Shown one piece after another: positions 35,533-43,165 of a stretch of 64,000 nucleotides of DNA. Under the pieces are notes generated by a model that saw nothing but the letters and a program-made list of their open reading frames with translations, was not told where the DNA came from and did not search any database. The stretch comes from Treponema primitia ZAS-1 (lineage in GTDB: Bacteria; Spirochaetota; Spirochaetia; Treponematales; Breznakiellaceae): assembly GCF_000297095.1 (NCBI RefSeq), contig NZ_AEEA01000036.1, positions 62,001 to 126,000 of the forward strand. The letters run 5' to 3'. Numbering within the stretch: the stretch's first letter is position 1; the number at the start of each line of letters is the position of its first letter. A program made the position numbers and the translations under genes.

Positions 35533-35939
35533 TTTGTATCGTCCTCTTTTTTTGTATTATCGTGGTCATGGCCGTTATGGCCGCCCCAAAAGTCGTGAAA
35601 CCCATGGCGCTTTGCGATAAATTCCCTGCGTTCCTCCTCCGACATCTGCATCCATTTTTCCCGAAATGGATTGTCGTGTCCCCGGCCTCCGCGGGAAGTT
35701 TCGCTGGAAGTTCCGGCAAGTCCTATTCCCGCCAAACGGTGGCTTCCTCCAAGCCCCATTCCCCCAAAGAGGATACGGGCCAGCGCCAAAAGCCCCACTG
35801 CCTGAAGATAGTTTATCTCGGGCAGGCCGAAAATCGCCGGAAATAACCAATTCCATAGGAACAGCACGACGCCACCGAACAGGACAATGATTACTAGAAA
35901 AATGCCCATGTAGGGTAATCTACTAAAAGGTTTGTTCAT
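35529..35939 (-). CDS. small two-helix membrane protein, possible sigma regulator
   Basis: A 136-residue protein with two hydrophobic helices (MGIFLVIIVLFGGVVLFLW and the region around YLQAVGLLALARILFGG). A hydrophilic tail follows with KWMQMSEEERREFIAKRHGF and a His/Asp-rich end. The phrase WNWLFPAIFGLPEI and the SEEER helix recall small membrane proteins found beside ECF sigma genes in Bacteroidetes, but this is from memory. It is first in the operon with the ABC exporter and ECF sigma, so it may hold or sense for that sigma. The His-rich tail could bind metal. Both roles are inferred. Confidence 0.7.
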   Translation of the reverse strand: MNKPFSRLPYMGIFLVIIVLFGGVVLFLWNWLFPAIFGLPEINYLQAVGLLALARILFGGMGLGGSHRLAGIGLAGTSSETSRGGRGHDNPFREKWMQMSEEERREFIAKRHGFHDFWGGHNGHDHDNTKKEDDTK

Positions 35940-36017
35940 TTTTTTATTCTCCTTATCTATGTAGACAAGTGAGCTGGGGAAATATTTTATATTTCTGATG
36001 AATTTCTGGCGATAGCC

Positions 36018-36947
36018 CTAATCCTTATTGGAACCTGCAGCGCCGCCTTTGCCGGACCTGCCCGAGGCGGCCCTCCAGAGTTTTTTTATCACCCCTATTT
36101 TCCCAAAAAGGAGCCAGAAAAGCAGGGTGAGGATCAGGATGGAGGGGATACCGTAGATCACAATCCCCAAAAGAACCACGAGAACGGCGGAAACAAATTC
36201 TCCAAAGCCGTTAAAGAGTTCACGGAAACGATCCCCTAGACCAGGCGCAGAATAGGAACTGCTCGCCGGGTTGATTATAGTGAGTTCCAGGGTTGCAAAA
36301 TCCACCAGGTTTGCCAGATAGCGGAGTTCCTTTCCCGTTCCGTCAATTTCATCCTGCAGCTCTGCGATCCGTTCCTCCACCGAGAGGATCTCCTCAATAT
36401 CCTTTGCCTTTCCCAGATAATTCTGAAAGGTTTTAAGCAGTTCCCGTTTCGTCCCAAGCCTTCCCTCAAGGTCATAATAACGGAGGGTTACATCTTCGGC
36501 GTTTTCAGAACGGTAGAGCAGCCTGCCCATGCCATTCATCTCCGCAAGCAGTGAATCGTAGGATGCCGAGGGAACCCGGATCGTATAGCTTCGGGAATTT
36601 TCGTTGATACTGGATGAGGAGGCATAGGCGCCGTATTTTTCCATCGCCGCGGTGATCGAGGCATCCGCTGCCGCCGGGTCCTCAACCCTGAGGCGGAGAT
36701 CCGCCCGCTTCACCAGTTTTCGCTGGACCGGAACAGCAGCGGTCCCGGCGGAAGTATCATCTCCGGGAGCCCCTTCAGCGTAATCCGCATCAGCTGCCGG
36801 CAACGCTTCTCTTTGATCCGCCGCCGATATGCTGCTTTTCGCAGAGGCAAATCCCCTCGACGCCTGTTGTCCGCCCCTGGCAGAACAGCCACCGGCGAAA
36901 ATCACCGTCACTAAAAGAACTATCCCGAGCGTACCGCACTTTTTCAT
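36018..36947 (-). CDS. DUF4349-type lipoprotein
   Basis: A 309-residue protein. The lipobox is in VIFAGGCSARG, so it is a membrane-anchored lipoprotein. A low-complexity Ala/Asp linker is followed by the DUF4349 core (KRADLRLRVEDPAAADASI, ENSRSYTIRVPSASYDSL and the coiled-coil EEILSVEERIAELQDEIDG). A hydrophobic helix and a basic Gly/Lys tail close it. DUF4349 proteins are of unknown function. It is monocistronic by spacing. Confidence 0.85.
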   Translation of the reverse strand: MKKCGTLGIVLLVTVIFAGGCSARGGQQASRGFASAKSSISAADQREALPAADADYAEGAPGDDTSAGTAAVPVQRKLVKRADLRLRVEDPAAADASITAAMEKYGAYASSSSINENSRSYTIRVPSASYDSLLAEMNGMGRLLYRSENAEDVTLRYYDLEGRLGTKRELLKTFQNYLGKAKDIEEILSVEERIAELQDEIDGTGKELRYLANLVDFATLELTIINPASSSYSAPGLGDRFRELFNGFGEFVSAVLVVLLGIVIYGIPSILILTLLFWLLFGKIGVIKKLWRAASGRSGKGGAAGSNKD

Positions 36948-36958
36948 AGATACCTGCC

Positions 36959-37288
36959 TTATTCTTCCGCTAAATCATTCGTTAATATATTTATCCAATC
37001 CCGGCGAGCATACATAAATCGGTATAGAAATATTTCATTTGTTTTTTCTTCCACATAATATAGCAGCATATAATTTTTTATCTTTATAAATCTAATCCCT
37101 CTTGATGCTAAATATTTATTATGAACTAATGGCCTCGAAAAAGGATTTTCTTTTAATTTCTCATATACTTTTTTTAATTCAGCGACATGCTTTTCCGCTG
37201 CCATAGGCACTTTTAAGATGTTTCTTATGTAAGCAATTACTGAAACTATATCATCATTAATCGTGGAAGAAAATGTCAATGTATACAT
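36959..37288 (-). CDS. RelE/ParE-superfamily toxin
   Basis: A 109-residue basic protein with the RelE/ParE fold. It has an N-terminal helix pair (TFSSTINDDIVSVIAYIRN), then a beta-sheet with GIRFIKIKNYMLLYYVEE and a C-terminal YRFMYARRDW that is the usual terminal strand of ParE-like proteins. It would act either on mRNA in the ribosome or on gyrase; the sequence does not tell which. It follows the antitoxin by 2 bases. AT-rich relative to the region. Confidence 0.85.
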   Translation of the reverse strand: MYTLTFSSTINDDIVSVIAYIRNILKVPMAAEKHVAELKKVYEKLKENPFSRPLVHNKYLASRGIRFIKIKNYMLLYYVEEKTNEIFLYRFMYARRDWINILTNDLAEE

Positions 37289-37290
37289 TT

Positions 37291-37554
37291 TTATTTTCCC
37301 AATGCAGTATCCATATTTTTGATAATCTCGGCCTCCGTTAATGTTCTTCCATTTTTTATATCATCTATTCCTTCCTGAAGTAATTTATACAATTCGTTTT
37401 TCCCTGATAACGCTTCATATGTTTCTATACTCATTACAGCAAGATCCCCCTCACCATTTTTAGTTATAAATATTGGTTCCATGTATTTATGGCAAAATGC
37501 GGAAATTTCACTATACTTATTTCGTAAATCGGCGCTTTTCTTTATAACCGGCAT
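37291..37554 (-). CDS. Phd/YefM-family antitoxin
   Basis: An 87-residue protein. The N-terminal DNA-binding part (VIKKSADLRNKYSEISAFCH) and the stretch PIFITKNGEGDLAVMSIETY are typical of Phd/YefM antitoxins. The C-terminal helix binds and neutralises the toxin. ATG 37554 has a GGAGG site; an earlier in-frame start at 37593 is unlikely. A palindrome upstream may be its operator. Confidence 0.88.
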   Translation of the reverse strand: MPVIKKSADLRNKYSEISAFCHKYMEPIFITKNGEGDLAVMSIETYEALSGKNELYKLLQEGIDDIKNGRTLTEAEIIKNMDTALGK

Positions 37555-37587
37555 AAAAAACCTCCAAAAGTATCTATACCTAAATAT

Positions 37588-37603
37588 TATCAATATTTTG
37601 ATA
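37588..37603 (-). promoter_or_regulatory. palindrome upstream of the toxin-antitoxin genes
   Basis: TATCAA, TATT, TTGATA form a perfect inverted repeat about 34 bases before the antitoxin start. Phd/YefM antitoxins repress their own promoters through such palindromes. Confidence 0.45.
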
Positions 37604-37620
37604 TTTTATCAAGCGTTATT

Positions 37621-37653
37621 CCGGATGGGCTGTAAAGGCTGAAACCCATCCGG
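37621..37653. repeat. 9-bp inverted repeat between divergent genes
   Basis: CCGGATGGG and CCCATCCGG are perfect arms around a 15-base loop. The GC-rich stem sits between divergently transcribed antitoxin and thyX genes, so it is not placed as an ordinary terminator. Confidence 0.4.
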
Positions 37654-37716
37654 ACCCTTTCTTTACCGTCCTATTCCTATTATACTAATGAAGATATTCA
37701 ATTTTCAGGAGGAATC

Positions 37717-38562
37717 ATGGCTCATTGCGTAGTTCCGGAAGCGGAAGCTATTTTAGATAAGGAATACTCCGTTTTGGACAAGGGGTTTATACGCCTGGTG
37801 GATTATCTGGGGGGGGATGAGCGGGTGGTGCAGTCCGCCCGGGTTTCCTACGGCGAGGGGACCAAGAGTTATCGGGAAGATGCGGGGCTCATCGACTACC
37901 TGCTCCGGCACCGACATACCAGCCCCTTTGAACAGATTGCCCTGACGTTCCACATAAAGATGCCCATCTTTGTAGCCCGCCAGTGGATACGTCACCGGAC
38001 GGCCAAGCTGAACGAGATTTCCGGTCGTTATTCGGTGATGAAGGACGACTTTTATGTTCCTGCTCCCGGGGATGTTGCACTCCAGAGTACGGACAATAAA
38101 CAGGGCCGCTCGGAAGAAACCCTGAATGGGGGGGCGGTGGAAAAGGTGCGCTCCTCCCTGGGTGAGGAGCAGAAACACGCCTACGGGGAGTATACGGCGC
38201 TGATCGACCAGGGCATAGCCCGGGAATTGGCCCGGATCAACCTGCCCTTGTCCTTATATACCGAATTGTACTGGCAGATTGATCTTCATAACCTGTTCCA
38301 TTTTCTGGAACTCCGGCTGGACGTTCATGCCCAGAAGGAAATCCGCCTTTACGCCGAGGTTTTGTTGGAAATCACCAAAAAGGTGGCACCCCGGTGCTGC
38401 GAATCCTTTGAACGGCATCTCTTTGGGGGGGTGAGCTTCTCCAAGGAGGAATTCGCCGAGCTAAAAAGGCGCCTTGATGGTAATTCCGCTTCCGGGAGCG
38501 GTCTGAGCGGTAAGGCGCTGGAACGGTTTGAAGAGAAGATCCGTAGTGGAAAACAGGCATAA
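37717..38562 (+). CDS. thyX: flavin-dependent thymidylate synthase ThyX
   Basis: A 281-residue enzyme that makes dTMP from dUMP with FAD and methylene-tetrahydrofolate. The ThyX motif RHRx7S is RHRTAKLNEIS, followed by GRYS. ELYWQIDLHNLFHFLELRLD and the helix around HAQKEIR are typical of the C-terminal half. The last 30 residues include a Gly/Ser-rich piece (GNSASGSGLSG) outside the fold. A good AGGAGG site precedes the ATG. It depends on folate, which the FolT transporter in this window may help supply. Confidence 0.95.
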   Translation: MAHCVVPEAEAILDKEYSVLDKGFIRLVDYLGGDERVVQSARVSYGEGTKSYREDAGLIDYLLRHRHTSPFEQIALTFHIKMPIFVARQWIRHRTAKLNEISGRYSVMKDDFYVPAPGDVALQSTDNKQGRSEETLNGGAVEKVRSSLGEEQKHAYGEYTALIDQGIARELARINLPLSLYTELYWQIDLHNLFHFLELRLDVHAQKEIRLYAEVLLEITKKVAPRCCESFERHLFGGVSFSKEEFAELKRRLDGNSASGSGLSGKALERFEEKIRSGKQA

Positions 38563-38592
38563 GGTAAAATAAAATTAAGGGAGAGGTTTAAA

Positions 38593-39501
38593 ATGAAAGG
38601 ACCAATTTTAGTCGTATTAGCCGCCGGTATGGGAAGCCGTTATGGCGGGCTTAAACAAATGGACCGGATAGGGAAGAGCGGTGAAGTGCTGCTGGACTTT
38701 TCGGTGTTCGATGCCAAACGGGCGGGGTTTACCAAGATTGTGTTTATTATCCGCCACGATATCGAAAAGGATTTCAGGGAAATTGTTTTGAGCCGGATCA
38801 AGGACCATATCGAATGTGAGCTGGCCTTCCAGGATCTGGACACCCTTATCCCGGCGGATGTTCTGGCGAAAAGCCGGGAAATAGGCCGGACCAAACCCTG
38901 GGGAACCGCCCATGCTCTGCTCTGCGCCCGGGACAAAATCGACGCCCCCTTCACGGTGCTTAATGCGGATGACTTTTACGGCCGGGAGGCCTTTGCGGCT
39001 ATGGGAAAATATTTGGCGGATCCCGCTATCACCGACGGCGCCATTGTGCCCTTCCGGCTGGAGAGTACCCTCAGCCCCCAGGGTACGGTTACCCGCGGAG
39101 TCTGCGAGGTGACCCAAGGCTATCTTTCCTCGGTGGATGAACTTAAGTCTATCGAAAAAAAGGACGGCAAGATTTTCAACACCGGTTCTGATGGGGCGCG
39201 GCAGGATCTTGCTGCGGATACCCCGGTATCCATGAACTTCTGGGGCTTCCCGGTGAGTATCTTCCCAAAACTGCAAAACTATTTTGATGATTTTCTTAAG
39301 ACCTCGGGTTCGGAGCTGAAGAGCGAATGTTACCTCCCCCTCGCGGCGGACTGGTTCATAAAAAAAGGGTTCCTCAAAATTAAGGTTCTCAAGGCGGATT
39401 CCGAATGGTTCGGGGTTACTTATAAAGAGGATCGGGAAGCTGCGGTTAACCGTATTGCGGAACTGGTTTCCCAGGGGGTTTACCCGGCATCGCTTTGGTA
39501 A
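38593..39501 (+). CDS. NTP-transferase-family (sugar-phosphate nucleotidyltransferase-like) protein
   Basis: A 302-residue protein. It begins with the nucleotide-binding motif VVLAAGMGSRYGGLKQM, contains the metal-binding region LNADDFYGREAF and the stretch WGTAHALLCARD, all features of sugar-1-phosphate nucleotidyltransferases. The specific sugar is not predictable. The SD is GGGAGAGG. It is followed by an intergenic region with two large palindromes. Confidence 0.88.
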   Translation: MKGPILVVLAAGMGSRYGGLKQMDRIGKSGEVLLDFSVFDAKRAGFTKIVFIIRHDIEKDFREIVLSRIKDHIECELAFQDLDTLIPADVLAKSREIGRTKPWGTAHALLCARDKIDAPFTVLNADDFYGREAFAAMGKYLADPAITDGAIVPFRLESTLSPQGTVTRGVCEVTQGYLSSVDELKSIEKKDGKIFNTGSDGARQDLAADTPVSMNFWGFPVSIFPKLQNYFDDFLKTSGSELKSECYLPLAADWFIKKGFLKIKVLKADSEWFGVTYKEDREAAVNRIAELVSQGVYPASLW

Positions 39502-39555
39502 CGGAACAGAAAAAATAGACTGTGGGGAGATTCTTGCAGGAATTATCTGCATAAA

Positions 39556-39677
39556 CGGGAGGAGGAGGGGTATCCCCGGCCGAACGTGCATGTAGAGCCT
39601 GCTTGCGGAGCCCCTTCGGGTCTCCTCCAGCAGAGAATTCCATATACGTTCGGTCGGGGATACCCCTCCTCCTCCCG
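39556..39677. repeat. long palindromic repeat, copy A
   Basis: 122 bases. The outer 32-base arms (39556-39587 and 39646-39677) pair at 31 of 32 positions; the single change would give a G-U pair in RNA. A 58-base core contains GCATGTAGA, a nested GGAGCCC/GGGTCTCC stem and GAATTCCATA. The core is shared, in the opposite orientation, with copy B at 39824. Confidence 0.8.
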
Positions 39678-39823
39678 CCTATGTTAGCTATACTGTGGGG
39701 AATAGCTAATCGGTAACTATGTTTTGTTATAATACAACGTTATTGCGATAGTATTACTATACTGATCTCATACTAGGTATACCCTTCCCGAAAAGCGTCC
39801 ACTTCCCATACTCCTGACACCGG

Positions 39824-39949
39824 CGGATGGGGGAGGGGGCGTCCCTGGCCGAATGCATTATGGAATTCCTCGCTGGAGGAGACCCGCAGGGGCTCCGTAA
39901 GCGAATTCTACATGCGCATGAGCGCCAGGGATGCCCCCTCCCCCATCCG
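39824..39949. repeat. long palindromic repeat, copy B (inverted relative to A)
   Basis: 126 bases. Arms at 39824-39849 and 39924-39949 pair at 25 of 26 positions. The core matches copy A on the other strand (GGAATTC, GCTGGAGGAGACCCG, GGGGCTCCG). The arms differ from those of copy A at several positions, but each copy's two arms remain complementary. It lies 42 bases beyond the end of lgt. Confidence 0.8.
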
Positions 39950-39991
39950 TCTTTGCCGACAAGTCCGGGAAAAAGTGTACGCTTTTCAATC

Positions 39992-41050
39992 CTACTTGAG
40001 ACGCTTCCTCAGCTTCCGCCTATTTTTCCGCATATTCTCTCTTTCCTGCAATTCTTCCGCAGTAGGCGGCTTTGACGGATCCGGAGCATCGGGATAGATA
40101 CGCACCGCTTCGTTGTCGGGAAGTTTGCGGGCGATAAAGAACCAAACTATGGCCAGGAGTACCATGCAGAAGGAAAAGACCTGACCGGTGGAGAAACACA
40201 GGGGCGGATGAGCCTGGGCGGGGGAGAGAGTTGTGGGAATGAGTTGGATGCGGTAACCCAGATCGGAATCGGGCTCCCGGAAGTATTCGATGAAAAACCG
40301 GAAGATACCGTAGCCGCCCAGGTAGAGGCTGAGCAGGAAGCCCTTGAAGGGTTTTCGATTCCGCCAGATCCAGATGATCAGCCAGAGGATCAACCCTTCG
40401 AAGAGGGCCTCGAAAAGCTGGGAGGGGTAGCGGGGCAGGTTCACCAGGGTGGAGCCGCCGGGAATGGTGACGCCGGTTTTTTCCGCGGCCTCCCGGACCC
40501 AGCTTTCCTGCGGGGAAAGGGGTTGGGCATAGGGGAAGATTATCCCCAGGGTGCCTGTGGTTACCCGGCCATAGAGTTCGCCGTTGATAAAGTTTCCCAG
40601 GCGGCCGAAGGTGTAGCCCAGGGGAATGCTGGCGGCGTACATGTCGCCGATTTCCCGGAAGTCAAACCGTTTTACCGCCGAATAGATCAGGATCGACAGG
40701 GCGCCGCCTATAACACCGCCGTGGTAACTCATGCCCTGGAGACCGGTGAAGCGGCCGTTCTGGAAGGGCCAGAATATCAGCCAGGGCTGGCGGCGGTAGA
40801 TGTCCCGGGTTTCGTAGACAAAGGTGGCAAAGACCCGGGCGCCAACCAGCAGGGCCAGGATGCCCCAGAAGAAGAGCCCCGAAAGATCATCTTCGCTCAT
40901 GGGGAAATGCCTTTCCCGCACCTGTTTACGGTAGAGCAGAAAAGCGATACCAAAGGCTACAATATACATGAGCCCGTACCAACGGAAGGGAAGGCCGGGG
41001 ATTATCTCCGCCTTCAGCCATGGGGGAAACTGTACGGCAAGTAGGTTCAT
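39992..41050 (-). CDS. lgt: prolipoprotein diacylglyceryl transferase
   Basis: A 352-residue inner-membrane enzyme that attaches diacylglycerol to the lipobox cysteine, the first step in lipoprotein maturation. Seven hydrophobic segments are present. The catalytic motifs GMSYHGGVIGG and FGRLGNFINGELYGR are intact. It is longer than E. coli Lgt (291) because of an extended C-terminal basic tail. Its ATG overlaps the MinD-like gene by 4 bases. It serves the several lipoproteins in this window, such as those at 36.0 and 63.5 kb. Confidence 0.95.
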   Translation of the reverse strand: MNLLAVQFPPWLKAEIIPGLPFRWYGLMYIVAFGIAFLLYRKQVRERHFPMSEDDLSGLFFWGILALLVGARVFATFVYETRDIYRRQPWLIFWPFQNGRFTGLQGMSYHGGVIGGALSILIYSAVKRFDFREIGDMYAASIPLGYTFGRLGNFINGELYGRVTTGTLGIIFPYAQPLSPQESWVREAAEKTGVTIPGGSTLVNLPRYPSQLFEALFEGLILWLIIWIWRNRKPFKGFLLSLYLGGYGIFRFFIEYFREPDSDLGYRIQLIPTTLSPAQAHPPLCFSTGQVFSFCMVLLAIVWFFIARKLPDNEAVRIYPDAPDPSKPPTAEELQERENMRKNRRKLRKRLK

Positions 41051-42186
41051 GGTTTAAATCCCTTTTGCATAGCGTTGGACAGGGTATACTTCAGAAAGTT
41101 ATTTTCTTTTTTCAGCTTGGAGATTTCGATCTGCTGGGTCTTCACCGTTTCTATCAGATCCCCCTGGCTTAAAGCGCCGGAGTGCATCAATTCTTCCACA
41201 TACTCCATCTTGTTTTCAAAGTCGATCTCCGCTTCTACCGTAGCTTCCTGGAACGTTTCGTTGATTTCCTCATCGGTCAGGGTAAAGTGGTCCTCGTCGG
41301 ACTGGAGGATCTTGTCGGCAATGCGGTAGATGGCCTGGGAAATGACTGCCTGGGGTTTATAAATAGTTACGGGCATCCTGGAGGCAAGACTGGTATCCTG
41401 TATGGAGTCCCGGTATACAACCCCCAGGTGTTCAATTTTAAGATCCAGGTATATCTCGCAGGACCGGCGTATCTTCGTGGCAATATCCGCATCCTTGGGG
41501 TCCTGAACCATATTCATGATCAACCGGGGGTGGAGGCGATCCACATGGGCCTTAAACTTATTGTAGGACTTACCGTCGATCTTCTTAATTTCCTGAAGCA
41601 TCTTGGGCAGGTAGAGCCGCTGCAGCCCGGAACCTTCCTTGCGGAGTTTTTCCAGGTAGTTGTAGGCCTTGGTTTCCTTGGCAAAGGCGGTGTACATGAT
41701 CCGGAAGATAGTATTCTTGAGGAACACGTAGGCGTTCAAGGTGGCGGTTACCGTTGGGGCGGAGACGATGATCCCCTGGCCGGAGAGGAGGAAGAAATCC
41801 AGGATAGACTGATGGGTCCCGGCTCCTAAATCGAGGATCAGGATGTCTGCGTTCAGGGATAGGAGCCGCTTAACCAGGGCCTGGCGTTGGCTGGTCTTGA
41901 GGTTAGCGGTTCCGGGGATTTCCATATCCCCGGGAATGAACTTGAGGTTGGGTATGTCCGTATTGGCTACAACCTTGGAAAAATCCGAACGGGGATCGTT
42001 GAGAAAAGTCCCGATACCCAGCTGGGGGGCCTGGTAGCCAATGACCAGATGGAGGTTCGACGCCCCCAGGTCAAGATCCGCCAGAATGACCCGCTGACCC
42101 GCCTGGGCAAAGGCTACCGCAAGATTGGCCGCTACCATGGATTTGCCGACTCCGCCCTTGCCGCTGGCGATTGGAATGATACGCAT
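41047..42186 (-). CDS. MinD/FlhG-like ParA-family ATPase
   Basis: A 379-residue protein with the deviant Walker A KGGVGKS (SGKGGVGKSMVAANLAVAF), VILADLDLGASNLH (A') and DILILDLGAG (B), the pattern of MinD/FlhG ATPases. The C-terminal 90 residues are acidic and end in a coiled coil (LIETVKTQQIEISKLKKEN). There is no obvious membrane-targeting helix, so it may act on flagella number or placement or on chromosome organisation. The context (lgt and small membrane protein genes) does not decide. It is coupled to lgt by a 4-base overlap. Confidence 0.88.
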   Translation of the reverse strand: MRIIPIASGKGGVGKSMVAANLAVAFAQAGQRVILADLDLGASNLHLVIGYQAPQLGIGTFLNDPRSDFSKVVANTDIPNLKFIPGDMEIPGTANLKTSQRQALVKRLLSLNADILILDLGAGTHQSILDFFLLSGQGIIVSAPTVTATLNAYVFLKNTIFRIMYTAFAKETKAYNYLEKLRKEGSGLQRLYLPKMLQEIKKIDGKSYNKFKAHVDRLHPRLIMNMVQDPKDADIATKIRRSCEIYLDLKIEHLGVVYRDSIQDTSLASRMPVTIYKPQAVISQAIYRIADKILQSDEDHFTLTDEEINETFQEATVEAEIDFENKMEYVEELMHSGALSQGDLIETVKTQQIEISKLKKENNFLKYTLSNAMQKGFKP

Positions 42187-42188
42187 TT

Positions 42189-42659
42189 TTAACCTTCCTC
42201 AGGAGCATCTTCGGGGAGCTCCTTTTCCCGTGGCAGCGTTTCCACGACCAGGATTCGTTTTTTCAATACCGCCCCACCAAGAACCGTAAGGGCGTCTCCG
42301 GCGGACAGAAGCAGGGCGGTTCCGATTATGGTAAAAATTCCCCGGGGAATACCAATCAAGTCGCCCTTAATGGTGGGTAATAAAAAAGCAAGCCACGCAA
42401 AGACCGCAATTACCGCAAGGATCTTCCCCGCCATGTACAGGGCGATATAGGGCTTATAGGCTTCAAGCCGGATCCATAGGAAAAAGCTCATCAGGGGAAA
42501 CAGGCCGTTGGGGACGGCGTAAAAAACGTGGGGGAATATACCGCCCTCTCCGGATCCCCCGGGGGGAATAAAGGCTACAAGGAGACTCGTCATCACAACC
42601 AGCCGGATAAAATCGTAGATAAAAAAAATGAGCCGCAAGGGCCGATATGGTTCCATCAT
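42189..42659 (-). CDS. small membrane protein of unknown function
   Basis: A 156-residue protein with about four hydrophobic segments (FFIYDFIRLVVMTSLLVAF, GLFPLMSFFLWIRL, MAGKILAVIAVFAWLAFLL and GIFTIIGTALLLSAGDAL) and an acidic C-terminal tail. It has no known motif. It precedes the MinD-like gene by 2 bases, so it is the first gene of that operon. A possible partner that brings the ATPase to the membrane; this is inference. Confidence 0.65.
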   Translation of the reverse strand: MMEPYRPLRLIFFIYDFIRLVVMTSLLVAFIPPGGSGEGGIFPHVFYAVPNGLFPLMSFFLWIRLEAYKPYIALYMAGKILAVIAVFAWLAFLLPTIKGDLIGIPRGIFTIIGTALLLSAGDALTVLGGAVLKKRILVVETLPREKELPEDAPEEG

Positions 42660-42705
42660 AGAAAATTCTACGGTTCTCGGGGATTAGGGTCAAGGGGGTT
42701 GGAGA

Positions 42706-43098
42706 TCATCCCTGGCCCTTTCTGATATGCAGGGGTATGGAGCTTAGTTCCTTATTATCAATATATAAGACAAAATTCACCACCCCTTGATTGGCGAAAT
42801 GCAGATTGGAAAAGGTAAACACCAGATGGGCTATGGCGGCGGCGCTTCCTTCCCCATGGACATCCACATGACCGTTTATGGGCTCAATGTTCAGCTCCCC
42901 GTTCAGGTCTAGGGTCTCAATCCGGAAACTATGGGTGTTGAATTCCCACATATCAAAGCGAATCCGGATAACCACTGCTAATTGGGGGTGGACGCAGGGA
43001 AAATTCCGGGCGATGATTGTGTCGAAGGTCCCCACTATGGTAAGTTTACCGCCGTTTTCCTGGGCAAAATCACAAAATGTAAATATTTCAGTTTTCAT
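42706..43098 (-). CDS. DUF6941-like small beta-rich protein
   Basis: A 130-residue protein, apparently all beta. It opens with TFCDFAQENGGKLTIVGTFD and ends SSIPLHIRKGQG, which fits my memory of the DUF6941 family; the function is unknown. No signal peptide, no membrane segment. It is separated from the membrane-protein gene by 46 bases and transcribed away from dnaE. Confidence 0.7.
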   Translation of the reverse strand: MKTEIFTFCDFAQENGGKLTIVGTFDTIIARNFPCVHPQLAVVIRIRFDMWEFNTHSFRIETLDLNGELNIEPINGHVDVHGEGSAAAIAHLVFTFSNLHFANQGVVNFVLYIDNKELSSIPLHIRKGQG

Positions 43099-43127
43099 TG
43101 CTTGTTCTTAAAGCATGGGTTATATCC

Positions 43128-43156
43128 TTGATAAAATCAATATGCACAGGTACTAT
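43128..43156 (+). promoter_or_regulatory. promoter abutting the dnaE start codon
   Basis: TTGATA, 17 bases, TACTAT. The -10 ends 9 bases before the ATG and no SD is visible (TTAAGCCACC precedes ATG), so the mRNA would have almost no leader. Confidence 0.4.
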
Positions 43157-43165
43157 TAAGCCACC

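Noticed and set aside
37621..37653. Rho-independent terminator
   Set aside because: The 9-bp stem lies between divergent starts and has no U-tract, so it was listed as a repeat only.
39446..39643. Reading frames through the palindromes with a shared peptide (MEF-AGGDP-GLRK)
   Set aside because: The matching peptides in copies A and B follow from the shared palindrome core; there is no SD, and the frames end in unrelated sequence.
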